The notes below the pieces were generated by a model. The model did no database searches, was not told where the DNA came from, and was given only the letters and a program-made list of their open reading frames with translations. The position numbers and the translations under genes were made by a program. Of a DNA stretch of 39,055 nucleotides, positions 24,771 to 33,389 are shown in pieces (position 1 is the stretch's first letter; every line of letters starts with the position of its first letter). Origin of the DNA: Parasulfuritortus sp049322515 (GTDB lineage Bacteria > Pseudomonadota > Gammaproteobacteria > Burkholderiales > Thiobacillaceae); the NCBI GenBank assembly GCA_049322515.1, contig JBMOQW010000030.1, forward strand, positions 1 through 39,055, given 5' to 3'.

Positions 24771-25847
24771 ATGCCCGAACTCGACCTGGATGCTATCGTC
24801 GGCGCGGTCCGGCGCAACTGCCACCTCTCTGACGCCCAACATGCCGGCGACCTCACGCTGTGTACCTTCCTGCTCAAGATGCGCGAGCTGTATCGGTGGG
24901 AACAGGCGATTCCACTGACCGGGGATTTGGGCAAGGCTGAGGTGGGCGACTGGATGAATGCGCGCGGCATCGAGTGGGATGGCCTGGAGGGAGCGGACTA
25001 CCTGCCCATCCCGTTGCCCGGCGGTGCGATCGATCCGTTCGAATCGGCCCGCATCAATGCCGAGTTGGTGGGGCATGGTTACGTCTACAGCGGCGGCTAT
25101 GGGCGCGGCTGCAAGCCGCATTTCTTCCTGGCCGAGCTGGACCATCAGGAAACCCGGCACGGGTTTTCCGTCTACGTGACGGGTCGCGAACTGGCACGCG
25201 ACCTCGATGCCCCGCCCGGCATGTACCTCGACCGTACCGTATTCATCCGCACCGAGGCGCTGCGCCGCTGGCTCTGGGAAAAATACGAGGAATGGCGCTG
25301 GAGCAAGAAGAACCCGGCCATCGGGCGCGCCTTTGCCGCCTATGCCTTCGCCGAGGATCCCGAGGCCGCCCTGGATGCCATGGTGGTGGTCGAGCGCGAA
25401 TCGGTGCTCCTGCACGAACTGGGCGAGGCGCGCGTGGCCGAGGCCTTGGGGCCGGACTGGGATACGCTGCTGGTCGAGGTGATGCGGGGCCGGGCCGAGA
25501 TCATCTTGCGCGCGGCCCGCGATCTCTATGCCGACAGCCTATCCACCCTGCCCGGGCTGATCGCCCGCGGCGAGCCGGCAGCGATCCATTTCTGGTTCGG
25601 CAACCTGGTCGGCATGCGGCGCAAACTGGCCCCGGCGCTGGCCGAGGCCTATGCCGCCTGGCATGCCTCGGGCGATCTTCAGGCCTTGGCGGGGGTCGTC
25701 GCCGAGGTCGCCTCCCACTGGCGTGACGGGTTGGCCGACCTCATGGCGCGACATCGAACGCTGGGGCCGGGCATCGGCCCGTGGCTGGAGGCTTCGGTCG
25801 CGGCCGGGACCTGGCCGCCGGTCGGGGCGCCGGTTCAGAGCGCGTAG
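24771..25847 (+). CDS. Uncharacterised Sfum_1244-like protein
   Basis: The 358-residue soluble protein has no signal peptide or membrane segment. Its opening (LDAIVGAVRRNCHLSDAQHA, LTLCTFLLKMRELYRWEQ) matches what I remember of the family named Sfum_1244 in public annotation, which has no known function. Conserved-looking blocks are YSGGYGRGCKPHFFLAEL, WLWEKYEEWRWSKKNPAIGRAF and VERESVLLHELGEARV, where the HELGE may be a metal-type or structural motif. The last 13 bases overlap the convergent regulator gene. No ribosome site better than weak is seen before the ATG. Confidence 0.7.
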   Translation: MPELDLDAIVGAVRRNCHLSDAQHAGDLTLCTFLLKMRELYRWEQAIPLTGDLGKAEVGDWMNARGIEWDGLEGADYLPIPLPGGAIDPFESARINAELVGHGYVYSGGYGRGCKPHFFLAELDHQETRHGFSVYVTGRELARDLDAPPGMYLDRTVFIRTEALRRWLWEKYEEWRWSKKNPAIGRAFAAYAFAEDPEAALDAMVVVERESVLLHELGEARVAEALGPDWDTLLVEVMRGRAEIILRAARDLYADSLSTLPGLIARGEPAAIHFWFGNLVGMRRKLAPALAEAYAAWHASGDLQALAGVVAEVASHWRDGLADLMARHRTLGPGIGPWLEASVAAGTWPPVGAPVQSA

Positions 25848-27535
25848 CGCACGAACACGGCGGTGCCACGTTCCTGGTAGGCGAGGTCCTCGCACAGGCT
25901 GCGCACCAGTCGGATGCCGCGGCCATGGGTCTGGTAAGGGGTGCTTTCATCGCCAGCGTGGTTGAGCACCCGCTCAAAGTCGAAGCCCTCGCCGCTGTCC
26001 CGGACCTGGAGGTCGAGCACCGGGCGGCCACCCGAGCGGTGCAGATGGAAGCCCATTTCGATGCGGCCTTCGGACAGGGTCTGCAAGCGGTGTTCGCGCT
26101 CCTCCAGGTAGCGTTCAAAGCCGCCTTCCTCGTTCTTGGTGCGCGAGTCGAGGCCCAGGATGCCGTGGTCGAGCGCGTTGTTGAATAACTCGGAGACGAT
26201 CAGGAACAACTGTCCCTGATGTGGCTGCAAGGGTTTGATCTGGTTGGTGAAACCGAGCACGGCGGGGACGATGTCCATGCTTTGCAATTCGGCCGCGCCC
26301 CAGCTCAGTTCCATGCGCCACTCGGAGAACTTGGTTTCCGGCCGGTCGGCGGCAAGTGCGGCCCGGGGTGCCTGGCGGCGTTCGATGGGGACCTTCACGA
26401 CCACTGCCGAGAGGTCGTCGTGCTCGATGCGACCGGCCAGGTGGCGGGCGACGCCGGCTTCGATCGCGGTGAGTCGGGCCCCGGATTCGGCCTGGCTCAG
26501 GAGGGCTTCCAGTCCGGATTGGTTGAGACGCTGTCCGGCGGCATCTTCGGCCTCAAGGATGCCGTCCGAGACCATGACCAGTTCACCCGCGTGCTGGTAG
26601 CCGACCACCTCGGTGGCGCTCGAGAACTGGTGCTTGGCCAGGATACCCAGGGGCGGGTGGCGGGACGGCCAGCGTTGACTGACGCGATGGTGTTCGTCGA
26701 CGAACAGCACGTCGGGATTGCCGCCGTTCCAGATTTCGATGGTCTGGTTGCGGGTGTCGAGGGCAATCAGCGAGGCGGCGACGAAGCGGTCGATGGGCAG
26801 GAAGGCCTTGAGCTTGGCGTTCAGTTCCTCGGCGATGGTGTGGATCGGGAAACCCTTCATGGCCATGCCGTGGAATACCTGGCTGAGCGGCAGCGCGGTC
26901 AGCGCAGCGGAAAGGCCATGGCCAGCGGCGTCGGCGAGCATCACGTAGAGGACATCGCCCGGCCCCCGGGTGGCGCAGACCAGGTCGCCGCTGAAAGTCT
27001 GTGCCGGGGTGTTGAGCCATTGCACCATGGGGTCGCGCAGGCCCGGCGAATCGAGCAGGCGGCCGATGATGTACTGGCCGAGTTGGCTTTGCTCCTCGGC
27101 CTCGGCACGCCAGGCCGCCAGTTCTCGGCCGTAGCGGTGGCTTTCTTCCTGGAGCGCGAGCACGCGCGCGTAACTCTTGATCTTGGCCTGGATGACTTGC
27201 AGGTTGGCCGGCTTGGTCAGGTAATCGTCGGCGCCCGCTTCGAGCCCGCGCACGACATCCTGAAAACTGTCCAGCGCGGAAAACAGGATGATCGGGATCC
27301 AGCGATCCTTGGGCAGCGCGCGGATCTGCCGCGCGGCCTCGATGCCGTCCATGCGCGGCATCATGATGTCCATGATGACCAGGTCGGGCGACTCGGCCTC
27401 GTAGCGTTCGACGGCCTCGAGGCCATCCTGGGCGACCACGGTGCGGTGGCCCAATTTGTGGGCCACCGCTTCGAGCATCTTGATGTTGACCAGGGTGTCG
27501 TCGACGACCAGGATCTTGAGCGGGCTGGACGGCAC
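25835..27535 (-). CDS. REC-PP2C-HATPase partner-switch regulator (HsbR-like)
   Basis: The 566-residue protein starts at GTG 27535. Domains: receiver 1-120 (Asp12, Asp13, phospho-Asp56 in IMDIMMPRMDG, Lys108), coiled linker, SpoIIE-type PP2C phosphatase about 180-375 (ADAAGHG, DRFVAASLIALD, VSDGILEAED, HDDLSAVVV), and a C-terminal GHKL kinase of RsbW type about 415-566 (ELFNNALDHG, VRDSGEGFDF, HGRGIRLVRSL). This is the HsbR order: phosphorylation of the receiver would set whether the neighbouring STAS protein is dephosphorylated or phosphorylated. It begins 11 bases after the STAS gene as the last gene of the che operon, so it may take its signal from the CheA pathway. Confidence 0.88.
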   Translation of the reverse strand: MPSSPLKILVVDDTLVNIKMLEAVAHKLGHRTVVAQDGLEAVERYEAESPDLVIMDIMMPRMDGIEAARQIRALPKDRWIPIILFSALDSFQDVVRGLEAGADDYLTKPANLQVIQAKIKSYARVLALQEESHRYGRELAAWRAEAEEQSQLGQYIIGRLLDSPGLRDPMVQWLNTPAQTFSGDLVCATRGPGDVLYVMLADAAGHGLSAALTALPLSQVFHGMAMKGFPIHTIAEELNAKLKAFLPIDRFVAASLIALDTRNQTIEIWNGGNPDVLFVDEHHRVSQRWPSRHPPLGILAKHQFSSATEVVGYQHAGELVMVSDGILEAEDAAGQRLNQSGLEALLSQAESGARLTAIEAGVARHLAGRIEHDDLSAVVVKVPIERRQAPRAALAADRPETKFSEWRMELSWGAAELQSMDIVPAVLGFTNQIKPLQPHQGQLFLIVSELFNNALDHGILGLDSRTKNEEGGFERYLEEREHRLQTLSEGRIEMGFHLHRSGGRPVLDLQVRDSGEGFDFERVLNHAGDESTPYQTHGRGIRLVRSLCEDLAYQERGTAVFVRYAL

Positions 27536-27546
27536 GATGTCCAGCT

Positions 27547-27852
27547 TTATTCGATGGCGAACAGCTTGCCGAAATTGGCAATCTCCAGGACCTGCTTGAC
27601 TGCGCCGGAAAGGTTGGCCAGCTTGACCTTCTTGCCGCCGGCTTCGGCCTTTTCCCTGAGCAGGAGCAGCATGCCGAGGGCCGAGGAGTCGAGGTAGTCG
27701 ACGCGGGCGAAATCGATGGTGATGTCGCGCACGTCGGCATTGGCCAGGACCGCTTCATAGGCGGTCCGGAAGTCGCGGTGCGAGTGGAAATCGAAGCGTC
27801 CTTCCAGGCCCAGACGCGCCGTGCTGGCGTCGATACGTTGGCTGATCTGCAT
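27547..27852 (-). CDS. STAS-domain anti-sigma antagonist (HsbA-like)
   Basis: The 101-residue single STAS domain has the phosphorylation loop VDYLDSSALGMLLLL, with Ser56/Ser57 as the likely site. Such proteins bind an anti-sigma factor or other partner when unphosphorylated. It sits between cheB and the REC-PP2C-HATPase gene, its expected phosphatase and kinase. In Pseudomonas the equivalent HsbA links to the anti-sigma factor FlgM and to a diguanylate cyclase; whether either partner exists here cannot be seen. Confidence 0.9.
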   Translation of the reverse strand: MQISQRIDASTARLGLEGRFDFHSHRDFRTAYEAVLANADVRDITIDFARVDYLDSSALGMLLLLREKAEAGGKKVKLANLSGAVKQVLEIANFGKLFAIE

Positions 27853-27889
27853 ATTCCGAATTCTCCGTTGGTTGGCGGCCGCCGCCGGC

Positions 27890-28930
27890 TCAGGTCAGGC
27901 GTTTCAGGATACACCCGGCGATGTCGTTCAGGGAGGCCACTTCCTGGACCGCGCCGATCTCCACAGCGGCCTTGGGCATGCCATAGACCACGCAACTGGC
28001 CTCGTCCTGGGCGATGGTATAGGCCCCGGCTTCGCGCATCTTGAGCATGCCGGCCGCACCATCCTTGCCCATGCCGGTCAGCATCACGGCGATGGCATTG
28101 TGGCCAAGCACGCCGGCGGCACTCTCGAACAGCACGTCGACCGAGGGCCGGTGCCGGTTCACCGGAGGGGCGGTGGACAGCTCGGTATAGTAATAGGCCC
28201 CGCTCTTCTTCACCAGCAGGTGCGAATGGCCGGGGGCCAGGTAGGCGTGCCCGGGCAGGACCCTTTCGTTGTGTTCGGCTTCCTTGACGGTCATTGCCGA
28301 CAGGCTGTTCAGGCGGGCCGCGAAGGACGGGGTGAACGACTCCGGCATGTGCTGGGTCATCATGATCGCCGGCGATTGCGCCGGCATGCGGGTGAGTACT
28401 TCCTTGAGCGCCTCGGTGCCGCCGGTCGAGGAACCGATGAAGACGACCTTCTCGGTAGTCGAGAGGATGTGTCCGGCCAGCGGCTTGGGCGCGGCAGACG
28501 ACTCCGACGCCAGGGTGTGGCGCCGTACCCGGGCACGTGCGGCAGTCCGAATCTTGTCGGAAATTTCCTGGGTCAGCTCGGCCATGGCCTCGGAAACCCC
28601 GAGCTTGGGCTTCGAGATGAAGTCGATCGCACCCAGTTCCAGGGCCTTCAGGGTGACTTCCGAGCCGCGCTCGGTGAGGGTCGACACCATCACCACCGGA
28701 ATCGGGCGCAGGCGCATCAGCTTTTCCAGGAATTCGAGCCCGTTCATCTTCGGCATCTCGACATCCAGGGTCAGCACGTCGGGATTGGTCTGCTTGATCA
28801 GTTCCCGTGCCACCAGGGGGTCGGGCGCCATGCCAACCACTTCCATGTCCGGCTGGCTGTTGATGATTTCCCGCATCACGCTGCGGATCAGCGCGGAATC
28901 GTCGATGATGAGTACCTTGAGCTTGCTCAT
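27890..28930 (-). CDS. cheB: Chemoreceptor glutamate methylesterase CheB
   Basis: The protein has 346 residues from ATG 28930 (MSKLKVLIIDDSALIR); the open frame upstream overlaps cheD and is not family-like. The receiver domain has Asp10/Asp11, phospho-Asp56 in TLDVEMPKMNGLEFL and FISKP. The C-terminal esterase/deamidase shows the catalytic FIGSSTGGTEAL (Ser about 164-165), TQHMPESFTPSFAARL and the catalytic Asp region MLTGMGKDGAAGM. It removes methyl groups from, and deamidates, receptor glutamates when phosphorylated by CheA. It follows cheD in the operon by 31 bases. Confidence 0.96.
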   Translation of the reverse strand: MSKLKVLIIDDSALIRSVMREIINSQPDMEVVGMAPDPLVARELIKQTNPDVLTLDVEMPKMNGLEFLEKLMRLRPIPVVMVSTLTERGSEVTLKALELGAIDFISKPKLGVSEAMAELTQEISDKIRTAARARVRRHTLASESSAAPKPLAGHILSTTEKVVFIGSSTGGTEALKEVLTRMPAQSPAIMMTQHMPESFTPSFAARLNSLSAMTVKEAEHNERVLPGHAYLAPGHSHLLVKKSGAYYYTELSTAPPVNRHRPSVDVLFESAAGVLGHNAIAVMLTGMGKDGAAGMLKMREAGAYTIAQDEASCVVYGMPKAAVEIGAVQEVASLNDIAGCILKRLT

Positions 28931-28961
28931 GTCGGTCCGTGGTTGGATGTTCGATGCCGGA

Positions 28962-29594
28962 TCAGCCAGTGCCTCCCGTGCCCAGGTCGAACAGCTCCAC
29001 GTCGCCCGACATGTCGGCCGTCTGTAGCCGACTGCGGTACTCCTGTTCACGCAGGATCACGGTGTTGTTGTGCACATGCTTGAGTTTCTTCACCAGGACC
29101 CGGCCCGAGGCCGGGAAAAAATACACCTTCCTGGGATGGATGTCGCGCAGGTCCTCGGCCAGGACCGGAATCCGCTCCCGCTCGAGATAATCGAGCACGA
29201 AGTCGCTGTTCATCTCGCCGATGTTGGTGACCGTGAAGCCGCGCATCACCGCGCCGCCCCCGAACACCTTGGCTTCCAGTCGGTTGCGCGCCGCCCCCAG
29301 CTTCAGCAGCTGGTTGATCAGCACTTCCATGGCGTAGCCGCCATAGCGGGCCGAGACCGAGAGCGGATTGCGAATGTCGGAGCCCTCCGGGAGCATGAAG
29401 TGGTTCATGCCGCCGATCCCCGACCCCGGATCGCGCACGCAGGCCGAGACGCAGGAGCCGAGCACGGTGACCAGCATCATGTCGCGCGCAGTGACGTAGT
29501 ATTCGCCGGGCATGATCTTGGCCGCCTCGGTCTCGAAGTGGCGGTCATAGTAATGGTTGGGAGCGAGCAGCTCCTCGTACCCATGATGGGTCAC
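28962..29594 (-). CDS. cheD: Chemoreceptor glutamine deamidase CheD
   Basis: The 210-residue protein starts at GTG 29594, which overlaps the cheR stop (GTGA); longer frames upstream are shadows of cheR. Catalytic residues fit CheD: Cys in VTVLGSCVSACVRD, His in GGMNHFMLP and the YGGYAMEVLINQLLKLGA helix; AKVFGGGAVM and NIGEMN are further family motifs. CheD deamidates receptor glutamines and in some bacteria interacts with CheC or receptors to tune CheA. CheC is not seen here. Confidence 0.95.
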   Translation of the reverse strand: MTHHGYEELLAPNHYYDRHFETEAAKIMPGEYYVTARDMMLVTVLGSCVSACVRDPGSGIGGMNHFMLPEGSDIRNPLSVSARYGGYAMEVLINQLLKLGAARNRLEAKVFGGGAVMRGFTVTNIGEMNSDFVLDYLERERIPVLAEDLRDIHPRKVYFFPASGRVLVKKLKHVHNNTVILREQEYRSRLQTADMSGDVELFDLGTGGTG

Positions 29595-30445
29595 TCGGCT
29601 TTCCTCTGCGCCGGGGCCTCGGCGTGTTCGTACACGGTCTGGCCGCGCAGCCGGAACAGGTCGGCGGCGTGATAGAGCGCCTCGGAGTGGCCCATGAACA
29701 GCAATCCGTCCGGCTTCAGGAGGGGTTTCATGCGGGCCAGGATGCGGTGTTGGGTCGGCTTGTCGAAGTAGATCATCACGTTGCGGCAAAAGATCGCGTC
29801 GAGCGGCGTCTTGATCGGCCATTGCTGGTTGAGCAGGTTGAGCTGGAAGAAGTCGACCATGGCCCGCAACTCCGGCTTCACCTTGGCGAATCCGGAACGC
29901 TCGCCCGAGCCCTTGAGGAAAAAGCGACGCTGCTGCTCGGCCGTCAGTTTCTTGAGTCGGTCGATCGGGTAGACCCCATCCTGGCACTTGCGCAGCACGT
30001 TGGTGTCGAGGTCGGAGGCCAGGATCTTGACCGGGGCATCGAAACCACCGAAGGCCTCCACCGCGGTCATGGCCAGCGAATAAGGCTCCTCGCCGGTGCT
30101 GGAGGCGGAGCTCCAGACCGTGATCGGACGGTCACGCCGCTGCTTGAGGAATTCCTTGAGGATCACGAAATGGTGGTTTTCGCGGAAAAAGTCGGTCAGG
30201 TTGGTGGTGAGCGAATTGACGAAGGCTTCCCACTCCGCCTCATGGCCCGACTTGAGCAGGGCCAGATAATCACGAAACGTCTTCAGGCCGGTGGCACGCA
30301 GGCGCCGCGCCAGGCGGCTGTAGACCATGTCCTCCTTGGCTTCGGAGAGGGCGATGCCGGCGTGGTCGTAGATCAGCTTGCGGACTTCCTCGAAGTCGCG
30401 GCTGGAAAAATGAAATTCGCGGTCGGCGCGGATGGGTTCAGCCAT
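29591..30445 (-). CDS. cheR: Chemoreceptor methyltransferase CheR
   Basis: The 284-residue protein has the all-helical N-domain (SSRDFEEVRKLIYDHAGI) and the SAM-binding domain (VWSSASSTGEEPYSLAM, ILASDLDTNVL, DAIFCRNVMIYFD, LFMGHSEAL). It methylates receptor glutamates with S-adenosylmethionine. The preceding receptor ends in EEWEEF, the kind of WxxF C-terminal peptide that docks CheR, so the pair probably work together. A strong hairpin (30476-30507) lies in the 81-base gap upstream. Confidence 0.96.
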   Translation of the reverse strand: MAEPIRADREFHFSSRDFEEVRKLIYDHAGIALSEAKEDMVYSRLARRLRATGLKTFRDYLALLKSGHEAEWEAFVNSLTTNLTDFFRENHHFVILKEFLKQRRDRPITVWSSASSTGEEPYSLAMTAVEAFGGFDAPVKILASDLDTNVLRKCQDGVYPIDRLKKLTAEQQRRFFLKGSGERSGFAKVKPELRAMVDFFQLNLLNQQWPIKTPLDAIFCRNVMIYFDKPTQHRILARMKPLLKPDGLLFMGHSEALYHAADLFRLRGQTVYEHAEAPAQRKAE

Positions 30446-30475
30446 GACGGGTCCGGGGCTCGGGGTGGCAGTCGG

Positions 30476-30507
30476 CCCCCCGCGCCGCGGGCTGCGGGCG
30501 CGGGGGG
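30476..30507 (-). other. Very stable GC hairpin between mcp and cheR
   Basis: A perfect 11-bp G+C-only inverted repeat (30476-30486 / 30497-30507, 10-base loop) fills the gap between the receptor gene and cheR. No U-tract follows on the minus strand. It may protect the upstream receptor mRNA from 3' decay or reduce read-through, giving more receptor than CheR. Confidence 0.55.
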
Positions 30508-30526
30508 ATCGAGCGAGGCAGGAAGG

Positions 30527-33376
30527 TCAGAACTCTTCCCACTCCTCGTCGCCCTTGGGGGCGGGTTTGGCGGGTTTGGCCGGGGCGGCGGCTTTGGCGG
30601 CGGCGCGGACCGGGAGCGGGGCCTTGGCGGACTGGGCCCGGGCCGGCGCGGCGAGCCGCTGGGCCTGGGCGATGCGGAACACGGCGACCGCCTCGGCCAG
30701 GGAATTGGCCTGGTCCTGGAGCGACTCGGCGGCGGCGGCGGCCTCCTCGACCAGGGCGGCGTTCTGCTGGGTCATCTCATCCATCTGGGTGACCGCGGCA
30801 TTGACCTGGGAAATGCCCTGGGACTGCTCGACCGAGGCGGCGGTGATCTCGCCCATGATGTCGGTGACGCGCTTCACGGCCTCGACGATCTCCTGCATGG
30901 TCTGTCCGGCGGATTCGACCTGCTTGTAGCCGTTGTCGACCTTGCTGACCGAGTCGGAGATCAGCTCCTTGATTTCCTTGGCGGCGGCGGCGGAGCGCTG
31001 GGCCAGGTTGCGGACCTCGCCGGCGACCACGGCGAAGCCACGGCCCTGCTCGCCGGCCCGGGCGGCTTCCACGGCGGCGTTCAAGGCCAGGATGTTGGTC
31101 TGGAAGGCGATGCCGTCGATGACCGAGATGATGTCGGCGATCTTCTTCGAGGACTCGGCGATGGCGCCCATGGTGCCGACCACCTGGCCGACGATCTCGC
31201 CGCCACGGCTGGCGATGTCGGAGGCGCCCTTGGCGAGCTGGTTGGCCTGGCGGGAATTGTCGGCGTTCTGCTTCACGGTGGAAGTCAGCTCGTCCATGGA
31301 GCTGGCGGTCTCTTCCAGGGAGGAGGCCTGGGACTCGGTGCGGCTGGACAGGTCGACGTTGCCGGAAGCGATCTCGCGGGCGGCGGTGTTGATGGCGTCG
31401 GTGGCCTCGCGGATCTGGCCGATGATTTCCTGGAGGCGGGCGACGGTGGCGTTGGCGTTGTCGCGCAGCTCGGCGAACAGGCCCTGGTAGTCGCCGGTCA
31501 TCTGGCGGGTGAGGTCGCCCTCGGACAGGGCCTTGAGGACCTCGCCGACGTCGGAGACGCCCTGCTCGGAGGTTTCCACGACCTGGTTGATGCCGGTGGC
31601 CAGCTGCTTGAAGAAGCCATCCTTGCCTTCCAGGCTGATCCGGCGGCTGAAGTCGCCCGCCGCCGCCGCCTGCACCAGAGTCGACACCTCATGTTCGACC
31701 GCGACTTCGGCGGTGCGATCGCCCCACTCGACCACCGCGCCGAGTCGTTCGCCGCGTTCGTTCATGACCGGGTTGGCGGTCACGGTCATGGTGCGGCCGC
31801 CGATATTGAGCGTGCTGCGGTAGGTGGACGTGAAGGTCGACAGCAGGGTGGCCTGGTGCGACGGATTCTTGTGGAAACCATCGATGTTGGTGCCCATCAG
31901 CTTGCCCGCGTCGAAATTGGGCAACTGCTTCTTGATGTCGGATTCGGCATTGCGGAACATGCCCTGTACGGCACGGTTCATGTAGATGATCTTGCGGTCG
32001 TTGTCGGCCACCATGACGTTGGCACTGACGTTGTCGAGGGCGATCTTGATGCGCAGGCTCTCGTCGGCCACGCGTCGGGCTTCGGCGACATCGTAGTCGA
32101 GCTTGGTCTGCATCGACTTGAGCGCCTCAAGCACCTTGCCGACCTCGTCCTGGCGCTCGATCACGATGTCGTTGCGATAGTTGCCCTGGGCAATCTGGCT
32201 GAAGATGCCGATGGCGCGCTCCAGCGGACGGGTGATGACGCGCAGCAGGATGATGCCCGAGGCGATGGCGCCGGCGATGGCGAGGGCCAGGAAGGTCAGG
32301 GACAGGATCAGGGCGTTGGTATATCGATCATGGGCGTCGGCCTGCTTTGCCTGGACGTCGGCCAGGATGGCTTCGACCACGGCCCGTGTCTTGTTGTCGA
32401 CTTCCTTGTAAAGCGGGTTGATCTTGGTCAGCAGGGTCGCGCCGGTGTCGAAGAAGCGGCCTTCCCGAAGCGTCTTCACGGCGGGTTCCAGTCCCTCGGT
32501 GACGAAGGTCTGGCGCGCCTGGCCGGCCTCGACCAACTTGGCCCTGATGTCCGCGCTGAGTGCCATCTTGTCGAGCTGGGCCAGGGCGTCGTCGATCTTG
32601 GCCTTGTTGTCCTTGATGGCATCCAGATGCATCTCGAGCGGGTGGTCGTGCAGCTTGAACAAGGGCGAGGCGGGGTCGTGCTGCATCGCGAGCATGACCT
32701 GGGAGCGGTTTTCCGCCACCAGGTTGCGGATCCGGCTGGCCATGCGCTGGGACAGCGCGCCCTCCTCGTAGATGGTTTCCATGGCCGAGTTGGCGGATTT
32801 CAGGTTGACCAGTCCGATGGTTCCCAGGATCAGCATCAACGCGATCAGGAACAGCAGGGTGCCGATCAGGCGCGACCGAATGGAGGCGTTGTTGAACATT
32901 TTGTACGTCCTAGCGATGAAATTCGTATGGATGATCTGGCCGTTCTCGACGCCCAGCCCCTGTGCCTTGCCTTCCCGGAACAAGCGATAGGCTTGCTCGG
33001 CGGCATCGATCTCGGCCCGGCTGGGCTTGAAGCGAATGGACAGGTAGCCGACCCGGCGGCCCGCCTCGATGATCGGGGCGACGTTGGCCTTGACCCAGTA
33101 ATGGTCGCCGTTCTTGCAGCGGTTCTTGACCAGGCCGGTCCAGGGCCGATTCTGCTGGATGGTGTTCCAGAGGTCGGCGAAGGCGCCCGCCGGCATGTCC
33201 GGGTGACGCACCATGTTGTGCGGGCTGCCCAGCAGCTCGTCCTCGGAAAAACCGCTGATCTCGATGAAATCCCGGTTGACCCAGGTGATGACACCGCGTT
33301 CGTCGGTGCGCGAGGCGATGGTGCTGCCATCGCGCATGGTCCGCTCGACGCCGGTGACAGGGAGGTTGGTGCGCAT
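30527..33376 (-). CDS. Aer-like/transmembrane chemoreceptor with two PAS domains
   Basis: The 949-residue protein combines: an N-terminal PAS (1-115) very like E. coli Aer, with Asn34, Arg57, His58, Asp60, Phe66, Trp70 and Asn85 all at Aer positions (SPHNMVRHPDMP, AFADLW, KNGDHYWVKAN), so FAD binding is likely; TM1 (about 170-192); a periplasmic four-helix sensor (about 193-355); TM2 (about 356-379); HAMP; a second PAS (about 445-560); further HAMP-like segments; and an MA signalling domain with tip GIAFQTNILALNAAVEAARA. The Ala/Pro/Lys-rich tail ends EEWEEF, a CheR/CheB docking-type peptide. It probably reports cell redox state plus a periplasmic cue to CheA. Confidence 0.93.
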   Translation of the reverse strand: MRTNLPVTGVERTMRDGSTIASRTDERGVITWVNRDFIEISGFSEDELLGSPHNMVRHPDMPAGAFADLWNTIQQNRPWTGLVKNRCKNGDHYWVKANVAPIIEAGRRVGYLSIRFKPSRAEIDAAEQAYRLFREGKAQGLGVENGQIIHTNFIARTYKMFNNASIRSRLIGTLLFLIALMLILGTIGLVNLKSANSAMETIYEEGALSQRMASRIRNLVAENRSQVMLAMQHDPASPLFKLHDHPLEMHLDAIKDNKAKIDDALAQLDKMALSADIRAKLVEAGQARQTFVTEGLEPAVKTLREGRFFDTGATLLTKINPLYKEVDNKTRAVVEAILADVQAKQADAHDRYTNALILSLTFLALAIAGAIASGIILLRVITRPLERAIGIFSQIAQGNYRNDIVIERQDEVGKVLEALKSMQTKLDYDVAEARRVADESLRIKIALDNVSANVMVADNDRKIIYMNRAVQGMFRNAESDIKKQLPNFDAGKLMGTNIDGFHKNPSHQATLLSTFTSTYRSTLNIGGRTMTVTANPVMNERGERLGAVVEWGDRTAEVAVEHEVSTLVQAAAAGDFSRRISLEGKDGFFKQLATGINQVVETSEQGVSDVGEVLKALSEGDLTRQMTGDYQGLFAELRDNANATVARLQEIIGQIREATDAINTAAREIASGNVDLSSRTESQASSLEETASSMDELTSTVKQNADNSRQANQLAKGASDIASRGGEIVGQVVGTMGAIAESSKKIADIISVIDGIAFQTNILALNAAVEAARAGEQGRGFAVVAGEVRNLAQRSAAAAKEIKELISDSVSKVDNGYKQVESAGQTMQEIVEAVKRVTDIMGEITAASVEQSQGISQVNAAVTQMDEMTQQNAALVEEAAAAAESLQDQANSLAEAVAVFRIAQAQRLAAPARAQSAKAPLPVRAAAKAAAPAKPAKPAPKGDEEWEEF

Positions 33377-33389
33377 GGGGGCGTCCTGG

